This document shows positions 34,202 through 42,461 of a stretch of 51,565 nt of DNA, piece by piece. The position numbers were made by a program, and so were the translations under genes. The notes under the pieces were generated by a model, which was given only the letters and a program-made list of their open reading frames with translations, ran no database searches and had not been told where the DNA came from. The stretch covers positions 1 to 51,565 of the forward strand of contig CATKYJ010000032.1 of NCBI GenBank assembly GCA_949840885.1, given 5' to 3'. The DNA comes from an uncultured Acetatifactor sp. (GTDB lineage Bacteria > Bacillota > Clostridia > Lachnospirales > Lachnospiraceae). How positions within the stretch are numbered: the first letter of the stretch is position 1; the number at the start of each line of letters is the position of its first letter.

Positions 34202-34267
34202 AGAGGCTGCAGTCGTTCCACTACAACCTCTGACAATTATAATAATCTTTCGGCCCCCATCCGTCAA
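34202..34267 (-). promoter_or_regulatory. uraA promoter and 5' leader hairpin
   Basis: Minus strand TTGACG (34267-34262), 17 nt, TATTAT (34244-34239). Transcription should start near 34232, where a 12-bp stem begins: AGAGGTTGTAGT (34231-34220) with ACTGCAGCCTCT (34213-34202), two G-U pairs. A second stem CCATGA/TCATGG follows. It could be a pyrimidine-responsive leader; no clear PyrR loop or terminator T run was found. Confidence 0.5.
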
Positions 34268-34306
34268 GAAAAATTCATAAATTCTCTGAACGAATTGGGC
34301 ATATAC

Positions 34307-35497
34307 TCAATTTTCCGGATTCCACCGGGCTATGGCATGGCTCTTTAGGAAGTCTTTCCAGATATCGATATATTTCGCTTTCAGGTGCACCCCGTCAAAG
34401 GTGTACTCCGGAATCATTCCGCCGCTCTCATCGCATATCAGAGGATTCACGTCCAAATAGAACACATGCTCATTGTCCGCCATCCGGGCAATTCCCTCAT
34501 TGCGGGCTATGATGCCCTCATTGTTGATATAGTCACCTTGTGCGGAGCGCTCCTCAGTCACCTTGATGATACCCTGGAGGTAAATGATGGCGTCCGGCTG
34601 CAGTTCCCTGAGATGGTCCACCGCTCCCTGATAGGCTTCCAGGAAAGACTCCACCGTTCCCGTGCCCATCTCATTGATGCCTATCATAAAATAAATCTTC
34701 GCAAAGGAATTCTGCTGCAGGGCCTCCTCCACGCTGATCTTCCCCCGCTCGGCGGGCACGATCTGCGCTTCAAATATCTTGTACACTGTCAGCCCGGTAG
34801 AGCAATAGAAAGCTGCCGTCTCCTCCAGCCCGCCGTACTCGAACATCCCCATGGTCCTGGAATCCCCGATGAACACTGCATCCGCAAAGTAATCGTCCTC
34901 CACGGTCATGTAGGTCACTTCTTTCGGCTCCGCTGATCCCGGCCCTGCGTTGTTTCCAGAACCGCTCCCTACAGAAGTTCCGCCTCCAGAGCCGTTTGGC
35001 TGCCAGTCCCCCGGACCTGCGCCAAGCTGGCCGCTGCCGGTCCCCCCCGGCATCCCGCCCAATTGGCCGCTTCCGGTCTCTCCTGGCATCCCGCCCAATT
35101 GGCCGCTTCCGGTCTCTCCTGCAGAGCCTGTCTGGTCATTTCCCCCGGGCTCACCCTCCGGCGGGGAGCCGGTTCCATTGCCGCTGCCGGACGGAATTTC
35201 CTGCGTTCCCGCCTCCTCGTCCGTTCCCGGCGCCTGGCTCTCCTCCCCAAGGTCTGACCCATTGCCATTGGCTTCGCCGCCTGACGGCAAAGCCTCCTGT
35301 CCTCCGGCTGGCTCCTGCGTGCCGTTCTCGCCAGCCCCCTCAGCAAAAAATATACCGCCCTGTATCCGATTGTCCAGCCAACTCTTTGCCTCCTGAAAAG
35401 GCTTTGCGTAAACCTGCCATTTATCCACACATGCCAGATATACAATCCCCATTCCCACCAGCAAGATCAGGTAGGACCACTTCTTTACCCATTTCAT
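34307..35497 (-). CDS. SGNH/GDSL hydrolase with Gly-rich stalk, MBOAT partner
   Basis: 396 residues from the ATG at 35497, with AGGTGA ahead (a GTG at 35506 is possible). One N-terminal membrane anchor (about 8-25), a long Gly/Ser/Glu-rich stalk (about 50-190) with a 12-residue repeat GETGSGQLGGMP, then an SGNH domain: GDSRTMGM (about 210) with the Ser nucleophile, MIGINEMG (block with Asn) and FDGVHLKA (Asp-x-x-His). Outside-facing esterase or acyltransferase. It follows an MBOAT gene by 14 nt, so the pair probably moves an acetyl group onto a surface glycan or other polymer, the MBOAT protein passing it across the membrane. Confidence 0.85.
   Translation of the reverse strand: MKWVKKWSYLILLVGMGIVYLACVDKWQVYAKPFQEAKSWLDNRIQGGIFFAEGAGENGTQEPAGGQEALPSGGEANGNGSDLGEESQAPGTDEEAGTQEIPSGSGNGTGSPPEGEPGGNDQTGSAGETGSGQLGGMPGETGSGQLGGMPGGTGSGQLGAGPGDWQPNGSGGGTSVGSGSGNNAGPGSAEPKEVTYMTVEDDYFADAVFIGDSRTMGMFEYGGLEETAAFYCSTGLTVYKIFEAQIVPAERGKISVEEALQQNSFAKIYFMIGINEMGTGTVESFLEAYQGAVDHLRELQPDAIIYLQGIIKVTEERSAQGDYINNEGIIARNEGIARMADNEHVFYLDVNPLICDESGGMIPEYTFDGVHLKAKYIDIWKDFLKSHAIARWNPEN
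35021..35124 (-). repeat. 36-nt tandem repeat in the SGNH stalk
   Basis: Three units (35021-35056, 35057-35092, 35093-about 35124); the last two are nearly identical. They encode the GETGSGQLGGMP stalk units, so stalk length may vary between strains. Confidence 0.85.
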
Positions 35498-35511
35498 ACT
35501 TGTCACCTAAT

Positions 35512-36942
35512 TCAATAATGCAGATACATGAAAGGATTCTGCCCCTCCACCTGCAGCCGCCATACGCACACCCAAAACAATGCTGCCAGAAGCGCCATCA
35601 TGACCCAGCTGTCCCGAAAGCGCCTGAAGAGCTTGCGCAAAAGCGGCGTGGAAGCAATGGCCCCTGCCAGAAACAGCAGCCCATAATTGGTCAGGGCTTT
35701 CTGCCAGTCCCCCGCTGCAATCCGGATACCCGGAACCACATGGAACATCCTGCCCAGAAAAATCTGCAGCTGCCCAATGTCCGTGACGGCAAAGCATACC
35801 CATGTAATAGGAATATATGCCCATACAAAAAGACGTGACAATATTTTCCCGGGCACTTTATCCAACAGTCTTGTCACTCCCAGCGCCTCCAGCTGCCTCT
35901 CCGTCACAATGGCGAGCCATAGCAGGCACCCCCAGATCAGGAAATTACCCATGCTCCCATGCCAGATGGATGTCAACAGCCAAACCGCCAGCAGATTGCA
36001 GACCGTCCGGTACTCTCCCCCACGGTTCCCCCCAAGCGGAATGTACACATACTCCCGAAACCACCGCCCCAATGTCACATGCCATCTGCGGTAGAAGTCC
36101 CGCACAGAGGTGGCCATATAGGGATCCTTGAAATTCTCCGGCAGGCGAAAGCCAAGCATTCTGCCCAGCCCCATAGCCATCAGGGAATACCCGCAGAAGT
36201 CAAAGTAAATCTTCAGGGAATAGGCGATGGCCGCCAGCCATGCCAGGGGAGTGGAAATGCTCTCAAATCCCGTGACCTGAACCTCCTGCCACAGCAGTCC
36301 GATCCGGTCCGCCAGCAGCACCTTTGCCACCAGCCCCACCGTGAACACCTTTAGCCCCTCCTGCACGCCCTTTGCCGAAAACTCCCGGGATACGATGTCC
36401 TTTCGCACCTCTCCATAGCGCACGATAGGCCCCGACAACAGCTGCGGAAACATAGCGATATAGGTGGCGAATCTTAAAAAAGAGGGCTCTTTTCTCTGAT
36501 CTCCCCGATACACATCTATCTGATAGGACAGAATCTGGAATGTATAAAAGCTGATACCTAAGGGCAGATAAGCCCCTCCTCTTACGTATTTGAACGCCGC
36601 CAGCATTCCCACATTGTATAAAATGGCCGCAATGAATACTGCCCTGCGTCTTCTATTCAATTTTTCCTTTATTTTATTTGTCCTGATCCTGCTCTTTTGT
36701 CCCGTCTCTGACTGCGTCTCTTCTGTCCGGTACTGCTCCCTGCGTCCAATGTGCAGGCCCAGAAAATAGTTCAGCACAATGGACAGCACAAGAAGCGCCA
36801 GATACTTAGGCTCCCCATAAGCATAAAAAATAATACTTCCTGACAGAAGCGTCATATTTTTCATCCTTGCAGGGACTAAGCTGTAAACTATGAAAAATAA
36901 CGGAAGAAAGAAGAGCAGGAATTCTATGCTGCTAAATACCAA
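35512..36942 (-). CDS. MBOAT family O-acyltransferase (AlgI/DltB-like)
   Basis: 476 residues, polytopic. The catalytic His lies in LLTSIWHGSMGNFLIWG (about 330), and DFYRRWHVTLGRWFREYVYIPLGG is the other family hallmark. N-terminal VFSSIEFLLFFLPLFF is typical. The start codon is TTG at 36942 with a weak ribosome site; no better start lies close. A near-consensus promoter (36982-37010) sits just ahead. Acts with the SGNH protein encoded 14 nt downstream, likely O-acetylating a cell-surface polysaccharide. Confidence 0.93.
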   Translation of the reverse strand: MVFSSIEFLLFFLPLFFIVYSLVPARMKNMTLLSGSIIFYAYGEPKYLALLVLSIVLNYFLGLHIGRREQYRTEETQSETGQKSRIRTNKIKEKLNRRRRAVFIAAILYNVGMLAAFKYVRGGAYLPLGISFYTFQILSYQIDVYRGDQRKEPSFLRFATYIAMFPQLLSGPIVRYGEVRKDIVSREFSAKGVQEGLKVFTVGLVAKVLLADRIGLLWQEVQVTGFESISTPLAWLAAIAYSLKIYFDFCGYSLMAMGLGRMLGFRLPENFKDPYMATSVRDFYRRWHVTLGRWFREYVYIPLGGNRGGEYRTVCNLLAVWLLTSIWHGSMGNFLIWGCLLWLAIVTERQLEALGVTRLLDKVPGKILSRLFVWAYIPITWVCFAVTDIGQLQIFLGRMFHVVPGIRIAAGDWQKALTNYGLLFLAGAIASTPLLRKLFRRFRDSWVMMALLAALFWVCVWRLQVEGQNPFMYLHY

Positions 36943-36981
36943 GAATTATCACATCTTTCAACAGTTCTTCTCTCTATAAAT

Positions 36982-37010
36982 ATAGTATCCTGCTTTCGTT
37001 ATATTTTCAA
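36982..37010 (-). promoter_or_regulatory. Promoter of the MBOAT-SGNH operon
   Basis: Minus strand TTGAAA (37010-37005), 17 nt, TACTAT (36987-36982), 40 nt upstream of the TTG start. Confidence 0.7.
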
Positions 37011-37103
37011 CTTAAAAATAATTAATTTCTCCTTGTAAATCTTTACAGAAATGTAGCATTTATGTAAAAACTTGCTGCTAAGACAAAAAATCTATAAATG
37101 AAA

Positions 37104-37138
37104 ACAATAGAATCCACCCGATATGTGGATTCTATTGT
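37104..37138 (-). terminator. Strong hairpin after the FliD-like gene
   Basis: ACAATAGAATCCAC (37104-37117) pairs perfectly with GTGGATTCTATTGT (37125-37138), 7-nt loop. On the minus strand TTTCATTTATAGATTTTTT follows. It separates the FliD-like gene from the MBOAT operon. Confidence 0.7.
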
Positions 37139-37227
37139 CATGCATAAGGAGGCCCACCCCTCAGATACTGCTCTGACTGATGTGCATCCTTATCTGTTAT
37201 TATATCTCCGTCTTCCTATGAACTCCT

Positions 37228-38442
37228 CTATACAGTGCCGCTATAACGCGAGCTCCCCTGTACATGATAGGTTCCGCCCGATGTATAGCTGTTGGCAGCC
37301 CCTGCCTGGGTGGTCATGTAGTAGTCTACCAGTGAGGCATTGGTGGCAATGGATGAACCATAGTCCTTGAAAAAGGCCTGTACCTTGGACATGTCCGCTT
37401 TCTTAAACGTATCCTCGTCTATCTTCATCCTGCCTTTGCCGTCCACGCTGATTCCGAATGCTTTTAGCGCATCCGCGTTGCGGGCCGTCTTTTCCCTGAT
37501 ATAGGACAGATTTGCCACCACGCCGGAGTTGGCGCTGGCCTCTGCCTTGTCGAACATCTTGTTGTAATTGCTCACAAAGCTCTTCGCCGTGGCAAAGATC
37601 TTCTTGACATCGTACTCGTCAGTCTCATTGCCGTCCTTGTCCTTTACCTTTTGGTATAACTCATCGGAGGCAAGGGCCTGACTGTCCGCCTTGAGGGAAG
37701 AGGCACCGGAAGTCGTCTTGTCATCCGTCCCCTTACTGTCTGTGCTGGCTGTGCCGGACGTAGAGCCTGCGAACTGGAGGCGGGAGGAAACCATGGAGCC
37801 ATAGCTCAAAATGTTGTCGCTTGAGAACAAGTCCTGAACCTTGGAAATGTCAGCTTCCTTTAACTTCCCCTCATTAAGCATAAGCGTCCCATTGGCATTG
37901 ACCGTGACTCCGATCTCCGAAAGCTTATCGGCGTTGGCCGCCGTGCTGCTCATAATGTTCGCCACATAGGCCGTCTTACTGGACAACGTGGAGTCCTTTG
38001 CCGTAGTCACCACATTATTGTAATTCGTCACATAGGCTTTCATGGCGGAGACCACCTTATCCGCCGCACTGCGGCCGTCTGTGGAGTCCGTATAAGTATT
38101 GTCGTTGCGCAGGGTAGCGACAGAACTGTTCAGGCTGGAAAGCCCCGCCGTCAGCTCCGTATTGGCTTTCTGCACCTCTTTGGAAACCTTGGGGTGCATC
38201 TTCTCTTCCAGCAGCTTGTCGAGAATGTTGGTCGTGCTGCCTTTCCTGCCGGATGACGATGTACCTGTGCTCATGCCCTGTCCCACGCCGTAATAGGCTT
38301 TCATCAGCTTGGAATAGCTGCCGTTCTTGATGCCGGCATAGTCCGACAAAAAATTCAGATTGCCCAGGCTGCCGCCTGAGAGGCCCTGAAACAAATAGGA
38401 ATAATCCGAACCCGTATTTCCTACATCAATGCTGATACCCAT
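37228..38442 (-). CDS. FliD-like protein with an internal duplication
   Basis: About 404 residues from MGISIDVG at 38442, with AAAGGAG 7 nt ahead. Two related halves are seen: residues about 135-205 (YVTNYNNVV ... NADKLSEIGVTVNANGTLMLNEGKL) and 290-375 (FVSNYNKMF ... NADALKAFGISVDGKGRMKIDEDTF). Each resembles the C-terminal part of the flagellar cap protein FliD (SEIGI-x-x-x-x-G-x-L-x-L-x-x-x-K-L). The N-terminal FliD domain is absent. A SigD-like promoter precedes it, fitting a flagellum-linked regulon. No other flagellar gene is in the window. Precise function unknown. Confidence 0.75.
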   Translation of the reverse strand: MGISIDVGNTGSDYSYLFQGLSGGSLGNLNFLSDYAGIKNGSYSKLMKAYYGVGQGMSTGTSSSGRKGSTTNILDKLLEEKMHPKVSKEVQKANTELTAGLSSLNSSVATLRNDNTYTDSTDGRSAADKVVSAMKAYVTNYNNVVTTAKDSTLSSKTAYVANIMSSTAANADKLSEIGVTVNANGTLMLNEGKLKEADISKVQDLFSSDNILSYGSMVSSRLQFAGSTSGTASTDSKGTDDKTTSGASSLKADSQALASDELYQKVKDKDGNETDEYDVKKIFATAKSFVSNYNKMFDKAEASANSGVVANLSYIREKTARNADALKAFGISVDGKGRMKIDEDTFKKADMSKVQAFFKDYGSSIATNASLVDYYMTTQAGAANSYTSGGTYHVQGSSRYSGTV

Positions 38443-38530
38443 ATAATCACTCCTTTGACATCTGATGAAACTTCCCACAGAACATCCCTGTTCCATGGTT
38501 AAATATACTTATGATACTTTTCTTAACTAT

Positions 38531-38557
38531 ATATCGTCCGAATCCTGTTTTTCATTA
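38531..38557 (-). promoter_or_regulatory. SigD (sigma-28) like flagellar promoter
   Basis: Minus strand TAAT (38557-38554), 15 nt, GACGATAT (38538-38531), close to the TAAA-N15-GCCGATAT consensus. It lies about 90 nt upstream of the FliD-like gene. Confidence 0.6.
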
Positions 38558-38658
38558 ACCATATTCTGACATTTCCCATACCAAAATCTCTTTTTCATAT
38601 GGCATTTCCGGAAAAACTATTGTAAACTAGGTATAATACCAACAGAAAGGACAAAGCC

Positions 38659-39417
38659 ATGAAAGAACAACTATACACCATCCCCTTAAACGATGCAGTG
38701 AACGCAGGCGATGAATGCCCCTTCTGCTTTATCGAGAGAAGCGTGGAGCAGGATCTTTTGGATTTCGTGCTGGGCAGCGGCTCCTCCTACATGGAGGCGG
38801 ACATCCGCGAGATGACAGACAAGGCCGGCTTCTGCAGGCAGCATTTCCAGAAAATGTTCGACTACGGCAATACTCTGGGCAATGCCTGGATCCTGAAGAC
38901 CCATTACCAGAAAGTCATCGGCGAGATGAAGCATGAATTCGCCCATTTCAAGCCTGCCAGAACCTCCCTCAAGGACAAGCTTAAAAAATCAGCCGAGTCC
39001 AATCCCATCGCCGCATGGGTTCGGGAAAAAGAGGCTTCCTGCTACATCTGCCGGCATTTTGCCGACACCTACGCCCGCTACATGGACACTTTCTTCTATC
39101 TCTGGAATCAGGACGAAGCTTTCCGCCAGAAGATCAGGGACGGGAAAGGGTTCTGTCTCCACCATTTCGGGGATCTGTGCCAGGCGGCGGACGACAAGCT
39201 GTCCAACAAGGCAAAAGAGGAATTCTACGGCACCGTCCTGCCCCTGATGGAGCGAAATATGAGCCGCCTGTCAGAGGATGTGGCGTGGATGGTAGAGAAA
39301 TTCGACTACCGCAACAAGGACGCGGACTGGAAGAACTCCAAGGATGCCATCCAGCGAGGCATGCAGAAGCTCAAGGGCGGGTATCCCGCTGACGGCCCCT
39401 ACACCATGAGCAAGTAG
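38659..39417 (+). CDS. DUF6062-type protein with paired CxxC/CxxHF motifs
   Basis: 252 residues, cytoplasmic. It has two similar halves: CPFC (about 20) with FCRQHF (about 58), and CYIC (about 131) with FCLHHF (about 171). The Cys/His sets look like two zinc sites, one per half, suggesting an internal duplication of a zinc-binding helical unit. Family and number are from memory; function is unknown. TATAAT lies at 38632-38637 with no good -35. Divergent from the FliD-like gene. Confidence 0.75.
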   Translation: MKEQLYTIPLNDAVNAGDECPFCFIERSVEQDLLDFVLGSGSSYMEADIREMTDKAGFCRQHFQKMFDYGNTLGNAWILKTHYQKVIGEMKHEFAHFKPARTSLKDKLKKSAESNPIAAWVREKEASCYICRHFADTYARYMDTFFYLWNQDEAFRQKIRDGKGFCLHHFGDLCQAADDKLSNKAKEEFYGTVLPLMERNMSRLSEDVAWMVEKFDYRNKDADWKNSKDAIQRGMQKLKGGYPADGPYTMSK

Positions 39418-39419
39418 TC

Positions 39420-39547
39420 ACTGTTCGCTGCGTTCACGGTAACAGATGCGCAGAAACCGCAAGAACAGCTGTTTCACGCACAGCAATCTCTGGTTTATCG
39501 CGCAGATAGCGCGTGAAAATACCTCGCGGCGACATCCAGCGGACAGT
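39420..39547. repeat. Nested inverted repeats in an intergenic element
   Basis: ACTGTTCGCTG (39420-39430) faces CAGCGGACAGT (39537-39547) with one mismatch; inside, TTTCACGC (39472-39479) faces GCGTGAAA (39511-39518). The whole 128-nt piece lies between converging genes. It could be a small MITE-like insertion, a bidirectional terminator or a structured RNA. Confidence 0.5.
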
Positions 39548-39555
39548 AAATAGGC

Positions 39556-40158
39556 TCATCTGTATACGATCCCCCGGATCATGTCCAGATAACCACAGAT
39601 TTCCTCATAGAGCATCTCCGGCTGGAAAGACGCCTCCTGGAACCGCTCTGTCATCAGTCCCTTGATGGTAAAGTCCAGCATCTTCCGCAGTTTTTCCCCG
39701 TCCACCCCCTGGGGCAGGGCTGCATAGTCGATCTGGCTGTCAATGGCAGCATAGGTCTCCGACAGGGCGCCGCGCTTTTCCTCCGTGGAAAGCAGCGCCT
39801 CGTAGGAGTCCTCCGACTGGGAGCGGTTCAGGAACTGCTGCATGTAAGGGTAGCCTTTCATGGCATGCATCCTGGCGCACTCCATCTGCTTCATGATCGT
39901 AAACAGATCCGTCTCCTTGGCGTTCACAGTGGAGCGCAGTTCCAGGTTCATGAATCTGGAACTGTAGTCATATACGAAAACATAAAGCCCTATCTTGCTG
40001 CCGAAGTAGTGGAAAAGCAGCCCCTTGCTAATGGCCGCTTCCCTTACAATGTCATCGGTGCTGCCGTGGCGGTAGCCCTGCATGGCAAAAATCTTCAGGG
40101 CGGCATTTATAATCCTGTCCTGTTTCTCTTTTTTGATGTCGAAAAATTTACTGTTCAT
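39556..40158 (-). CDS. TetR family transcriptional regulator
   Basis: 200 residues. N-terminal helix-turn-helix (IINAALKIFAMQGYRHGSTDDIVREAAISKGLLFHYFGSK, about 14-55) is typical, followed by an all-helical ligand domain. Its ligand and target are unknown. The next gene on the right, a small acidic membrane protein read the other way, has an 11-bp palindrome in its leader (40305-40334) which may be the operator. Confidence 0.92.
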   Translation of the reverse strand: MNSKFFDIKKEKQDRIINAALKIFAMQGYRHGSTDDIVREAAISKGLLFHYFGSKIGLYVFVYDYSSRFMNLELRSTVNAKETDLFTIMKQMECARMHAMKGYPYMQQFLNRSQSEDSYEALLSTEEKRGALSETYAAIDSQIDYAALPQGVDGEKLRKMLDFTIKGLMTERFQEASFQPEMLYEEICGYLDMIRGIVYR

Positions 40159-40304
40159 GCGTAAGCCGCTCCTATGCCGGGGAAATTAAGATAATTATAC
40201 CACGCTCTTCCCCTGACGGAAAGCAAATCATAAATTTTTAGTAAAATTATGCATATTCTCTTTTCAATTCTGCAAAATAGTATTAATATCATAATAGCAC
40301 TTGG

Positions 40305-40334
40305 ATAATGGAATCGTTTCTTTGATTCCATTAT
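40305..40334 (+). promoter_or_regulatory. 11-bp palindrome upstream of the acidic membrane protein
   Basis: ATAATGGAATC (40305-40315) pairs perfectly with GATTCCATTAT (40324-40334), 8-nt loop, 38 nt before the start codon. Either a TetR operator or a leader stem. Confidence 0.5.
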
Positions 40335-40372
40335 GGCAGAAAAAAACGAACTCATTTCGAAAGGAGTCACCT

Positions 40373-40762
40373 ATGTCTAAAAAATTTGCAAAGCTTTTGC
40401 TTGTCAGCGCTGCAATCGGTTCTGCGGTGGGCGCCGCATGCTATTTTATCCGCAAGAAAAATGCCGAACTTGAAAGCGCCGAAGAGGATTACGATGATTT
40501 CAGCGAGGAAGAGGAGACCAAGCCCGGCGATTCCCGCAGCTATGTTCCCCTGACCCCGGAGACAAAGGCGGAGGAAGAGGAAACTCCCTGCGAGGAAACC
40601 TCTGGCGAAACTCCTGCTTCCGAAGAGCCCGCCCCCAGCCAGGACACTTTCACCCCTCTGGCAGAGAAAGTAGCCCAGGGCGTTGAAAATGCGGAAGAGA
40701 CCGTGGAGGAATTCTTCGATGAAGACAGCACCAATGAAGAGCCTCCTATCAGTGAAAGCTGA
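40373..40762 (+). CDS. Small acidic membrane-anchored protein
   Basis: 129 residues from the ATG at 40373, with AAAGGAG ahead. A short hydrophobic N-terminal segment (about 5-24, LLLVSAAIGSAVGAACYF) is followed by RKK and then a very acidic, Pro/Thr/Glu-rich low-complexity region. A C-terminal helix AEKVAQGVENAEETVEEFF is amphipathic. Orientation would leave the acidic part in the cytoplasm (YtxH-like topology) if the RKK stays inside. Function unknown. Confidence 0.75.
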   Translation: MSKKFAKLLLVSAAIGSAVGAACYFIRKKNAELESAEEDYDDFSEEEETKPGDSRSYVPLTPETKAEEEETPCEETSGETPASEEPAPSQDTFTPLAEKVAQGVENAEETVEEFFDEDSTNEEPPISES

Positions 40763-40813
40763 TCCCTGCTTACAAACCGAAACATTTGCGATTCCGAAAG
40801 TTCCAGGCACCAA

Positions 40814-40905
40814 AGAGGTGGGTAATACCCCCTCTTAGAGGTGGGCAATGCCCCCTCTTGGAGGTGGGCAAGCTCCCTCTTGGAGGCGGACTAATGCCCC
40901 TCCTG
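40814..40905 (+). repeat. Four tandem palindromic 23-nt units
   Basis: Units start at 40814, 40837, 40861 and 40883 with consensus AGAGGTGGGCAATGCCCCCTCTT. Each unit is itself self-complementary (GGG with CCC, AGAGG with CCTCT). They lie between the acidic protein stop and its terminator. Confidence 0.8.
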
Positions 40906-40923
40906 GCTGCCTGGGGCTTTTTT
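40896..40923 (+). terminator. Intrinsic terminator after the acidic protein gene
   Basis: GCCCC (40896-40900) pairs with GGGGC (40913-40917), followed by six T (40918-40923). Confidence 0.6.
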
Positions 40924-40931
40924 ACATTTAC

Positions 40932-42449
40932 TCACATATTGCCCCCTTTCCAAGCCTCTTTCAAAAGCCCCAGGCCTTTCCTGATTCCATCCGTGCTAAC
41001 CCCCCCAAAGCCCAGAAGCACGGTTCTGCTGTCCGGGGCTTCCTCCACCATGCTCTCAGACAGCCCATAGACACGCACACCCCTGTCTGCCCCACGCTGA
41101 ACCAGTTCTCTCTCGCTCAAGCCATTTTCGGCTGTCAGCAGCAGATGCAGCCCGGCATTCTCGCCCGAGACCCGGAACTCCTCCCCCATATCCGCCAGGC
41201 ATTCCAGAAGCAGGTCGTGCTTTGCCCGGTAGATCTTTCGCATCTTGTTCAGGTGCCGCTCAAAATATCCCTCCCCGATGAACTCGTTTAAGACACTCTG
41301 GTCAATGCGGGACACCGTGCAGGAATAAAAAGAACACTCCGCCTCATATTTCTCAAGCAGCGGCTGGGGCAGCACCATGAAGCTGACACGGATGGCCGGA
41401 GCAATGGCCTTGGAAAAGGTTCCGATATAGATAACCTTTCCGTGCCTGTCTGAGGCCAAAAGCGCCGGAATGGGCTTGCCGCGGAAGCGGAATTCGCTGT
41501 CGTAGTCATCCTCTATCAGATATCTGTCTGCTCCGCCGTCCGCCCATTTCAGCAGTTCCATCCTCCGCCCGATAGGCATAACGGTTCCTGTGGGGAACTG
41601 ATGGGACGGCATCACATAGGCCGCGCTCACGTCCGCCTGTTCCAACTTGTCCGCCCGCATGCCATGCTCGTCCATGTCCACCGTGACAATTGTGTAGGCA
41701 AAGGAGCCAAAGATCCGATAGGACTGTCTGTAAGTGGGATTCTCCATTGCAATCCGCGTGCGGGGCCCCAGTATCTTTTCCAGCAAAAGCAGCAGATAGT
41801 CATTTCCTGCCCCTACGATGATCTGCTCCGGTCTACAGTCTGCCCCTCTGGAGGAGTGCAGATAGCGGCTGATGGTCCGGCGCAGTTCATAATCCCCCTG
41901 GGCCTCCCCTTTTGCGAACAAGTCGCTGTTTGCAAAGGTCAGGACATTTTTCGTGATCTTCTTCCATACGCCAAACGGGAAGCCTGCCATGTCAATGTCG
42001 TAGGGCGAGAAATCCACAGCGTACCCTGGATCAAACGCCTGCCGCGAAGTCCCGGACTGACTCTGCCCTGCCCGGGCGGCATCTCGTCCTGCCCAGGGTG
42101 GGTTTTGCCTCGTCCGGGCCGCATCCCTCCCTGCCCGGGCTGCGCCCTCCCCCGGATCCCCACTGTATGCCCCCATGTCCCCATCCAGCTGCAGCAGTTC
42201 CTCCACGGAACAGACGAAATACCCCTTACAGGGCCTGGACTCGATATACCCCTCGCTGAGGAGCTGCGCATAGGCGTAGTCCACGGTGCTCCTTGCCACC
42301 TGAAGATATTCCGCCAGAGAACGCGTAGAGGGAAGCCTCTCTCCAAAGAGAAGCTTCCCACTCCTGATTTCCCCTTTGATATGTTCATAAATCTGCTCAT
42401 ACAGCCGGCTGTCCCCATCCGTCCGTATCCGAAACGTCATCTCATTCAA
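40932..42449 (-). CDS. MocR-type regulator (GntR HTH fused to aminotransferase)
   Basis: 505 residues. N-terminal GntR winged helix (LYEQIYEHIKGEIRSGKLLFGERLPSTRSLAEYLQVARSTV, about 16-60), then an Ala/Arg/Gly-rich linker (about 95-140) with repeated ARAGRDAAR units, then a class I aminotransferase-like domain with PLP Lys at about 345 in GTFSKAIAP and IEDDYDSEFRF upstream. MocR regulators sense PLP or amino compounds; PdxR is one group. No vitamin B6 gene is adjacent, so the target is open. It follows DUF2225 by 12 nt and may be co-transcribed. Confidence 0.93.
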   Translation of the reverse strand: MNEMTFRIRTDGDSRLYEQIYEHIKGEIRSGKLLFGERLPSTRSLAEYLQVARSTVDYAYAQLLSEGYIESRPCKGYFVCSVEELLQLDGDMGAYSGDPGEGAARAGRDAARTRQNPPWAGRDAARAGQSQSGTSRQAFDPGYAVDFSPYDIDMAGFPFGVWKKITKNVLTFANSDLFAKGEAQGDYELRRTISRYLHSSRGADCRPEQIIVGAGNDYLLLLLEKILGPRTRIAMENPTYRQSYRIFGSFAYTIVTVDMDEHGMRADKLEQADVSAAYVMPSHQFPTGTVMPIGRRMELLKWADGGADRYLIEDDYDSEFRFRGKPIPALLASDRHGKVIYIGTFSKAIAPAIRVSFMVLPQPLLEKYEAECSFYSCTVSRIDQSVLNEFIGEGYFERHLNKMRKIYRAKHDLLLECLADMGEEFRVSGENAGLHLLLTAENGLSERELVQRGADRGVRVYGLSESMVEEAPDSRTVLLGFGGVSTDGIRKGLGLLKEAWKGGNM

Positions 42450-42461
42450 GCCGTTCCCCCG

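Noticed and set aside
40814..40905. Tandem units as a CRISPR array
   Set aside because: Units are directly adjacent with no spacers.
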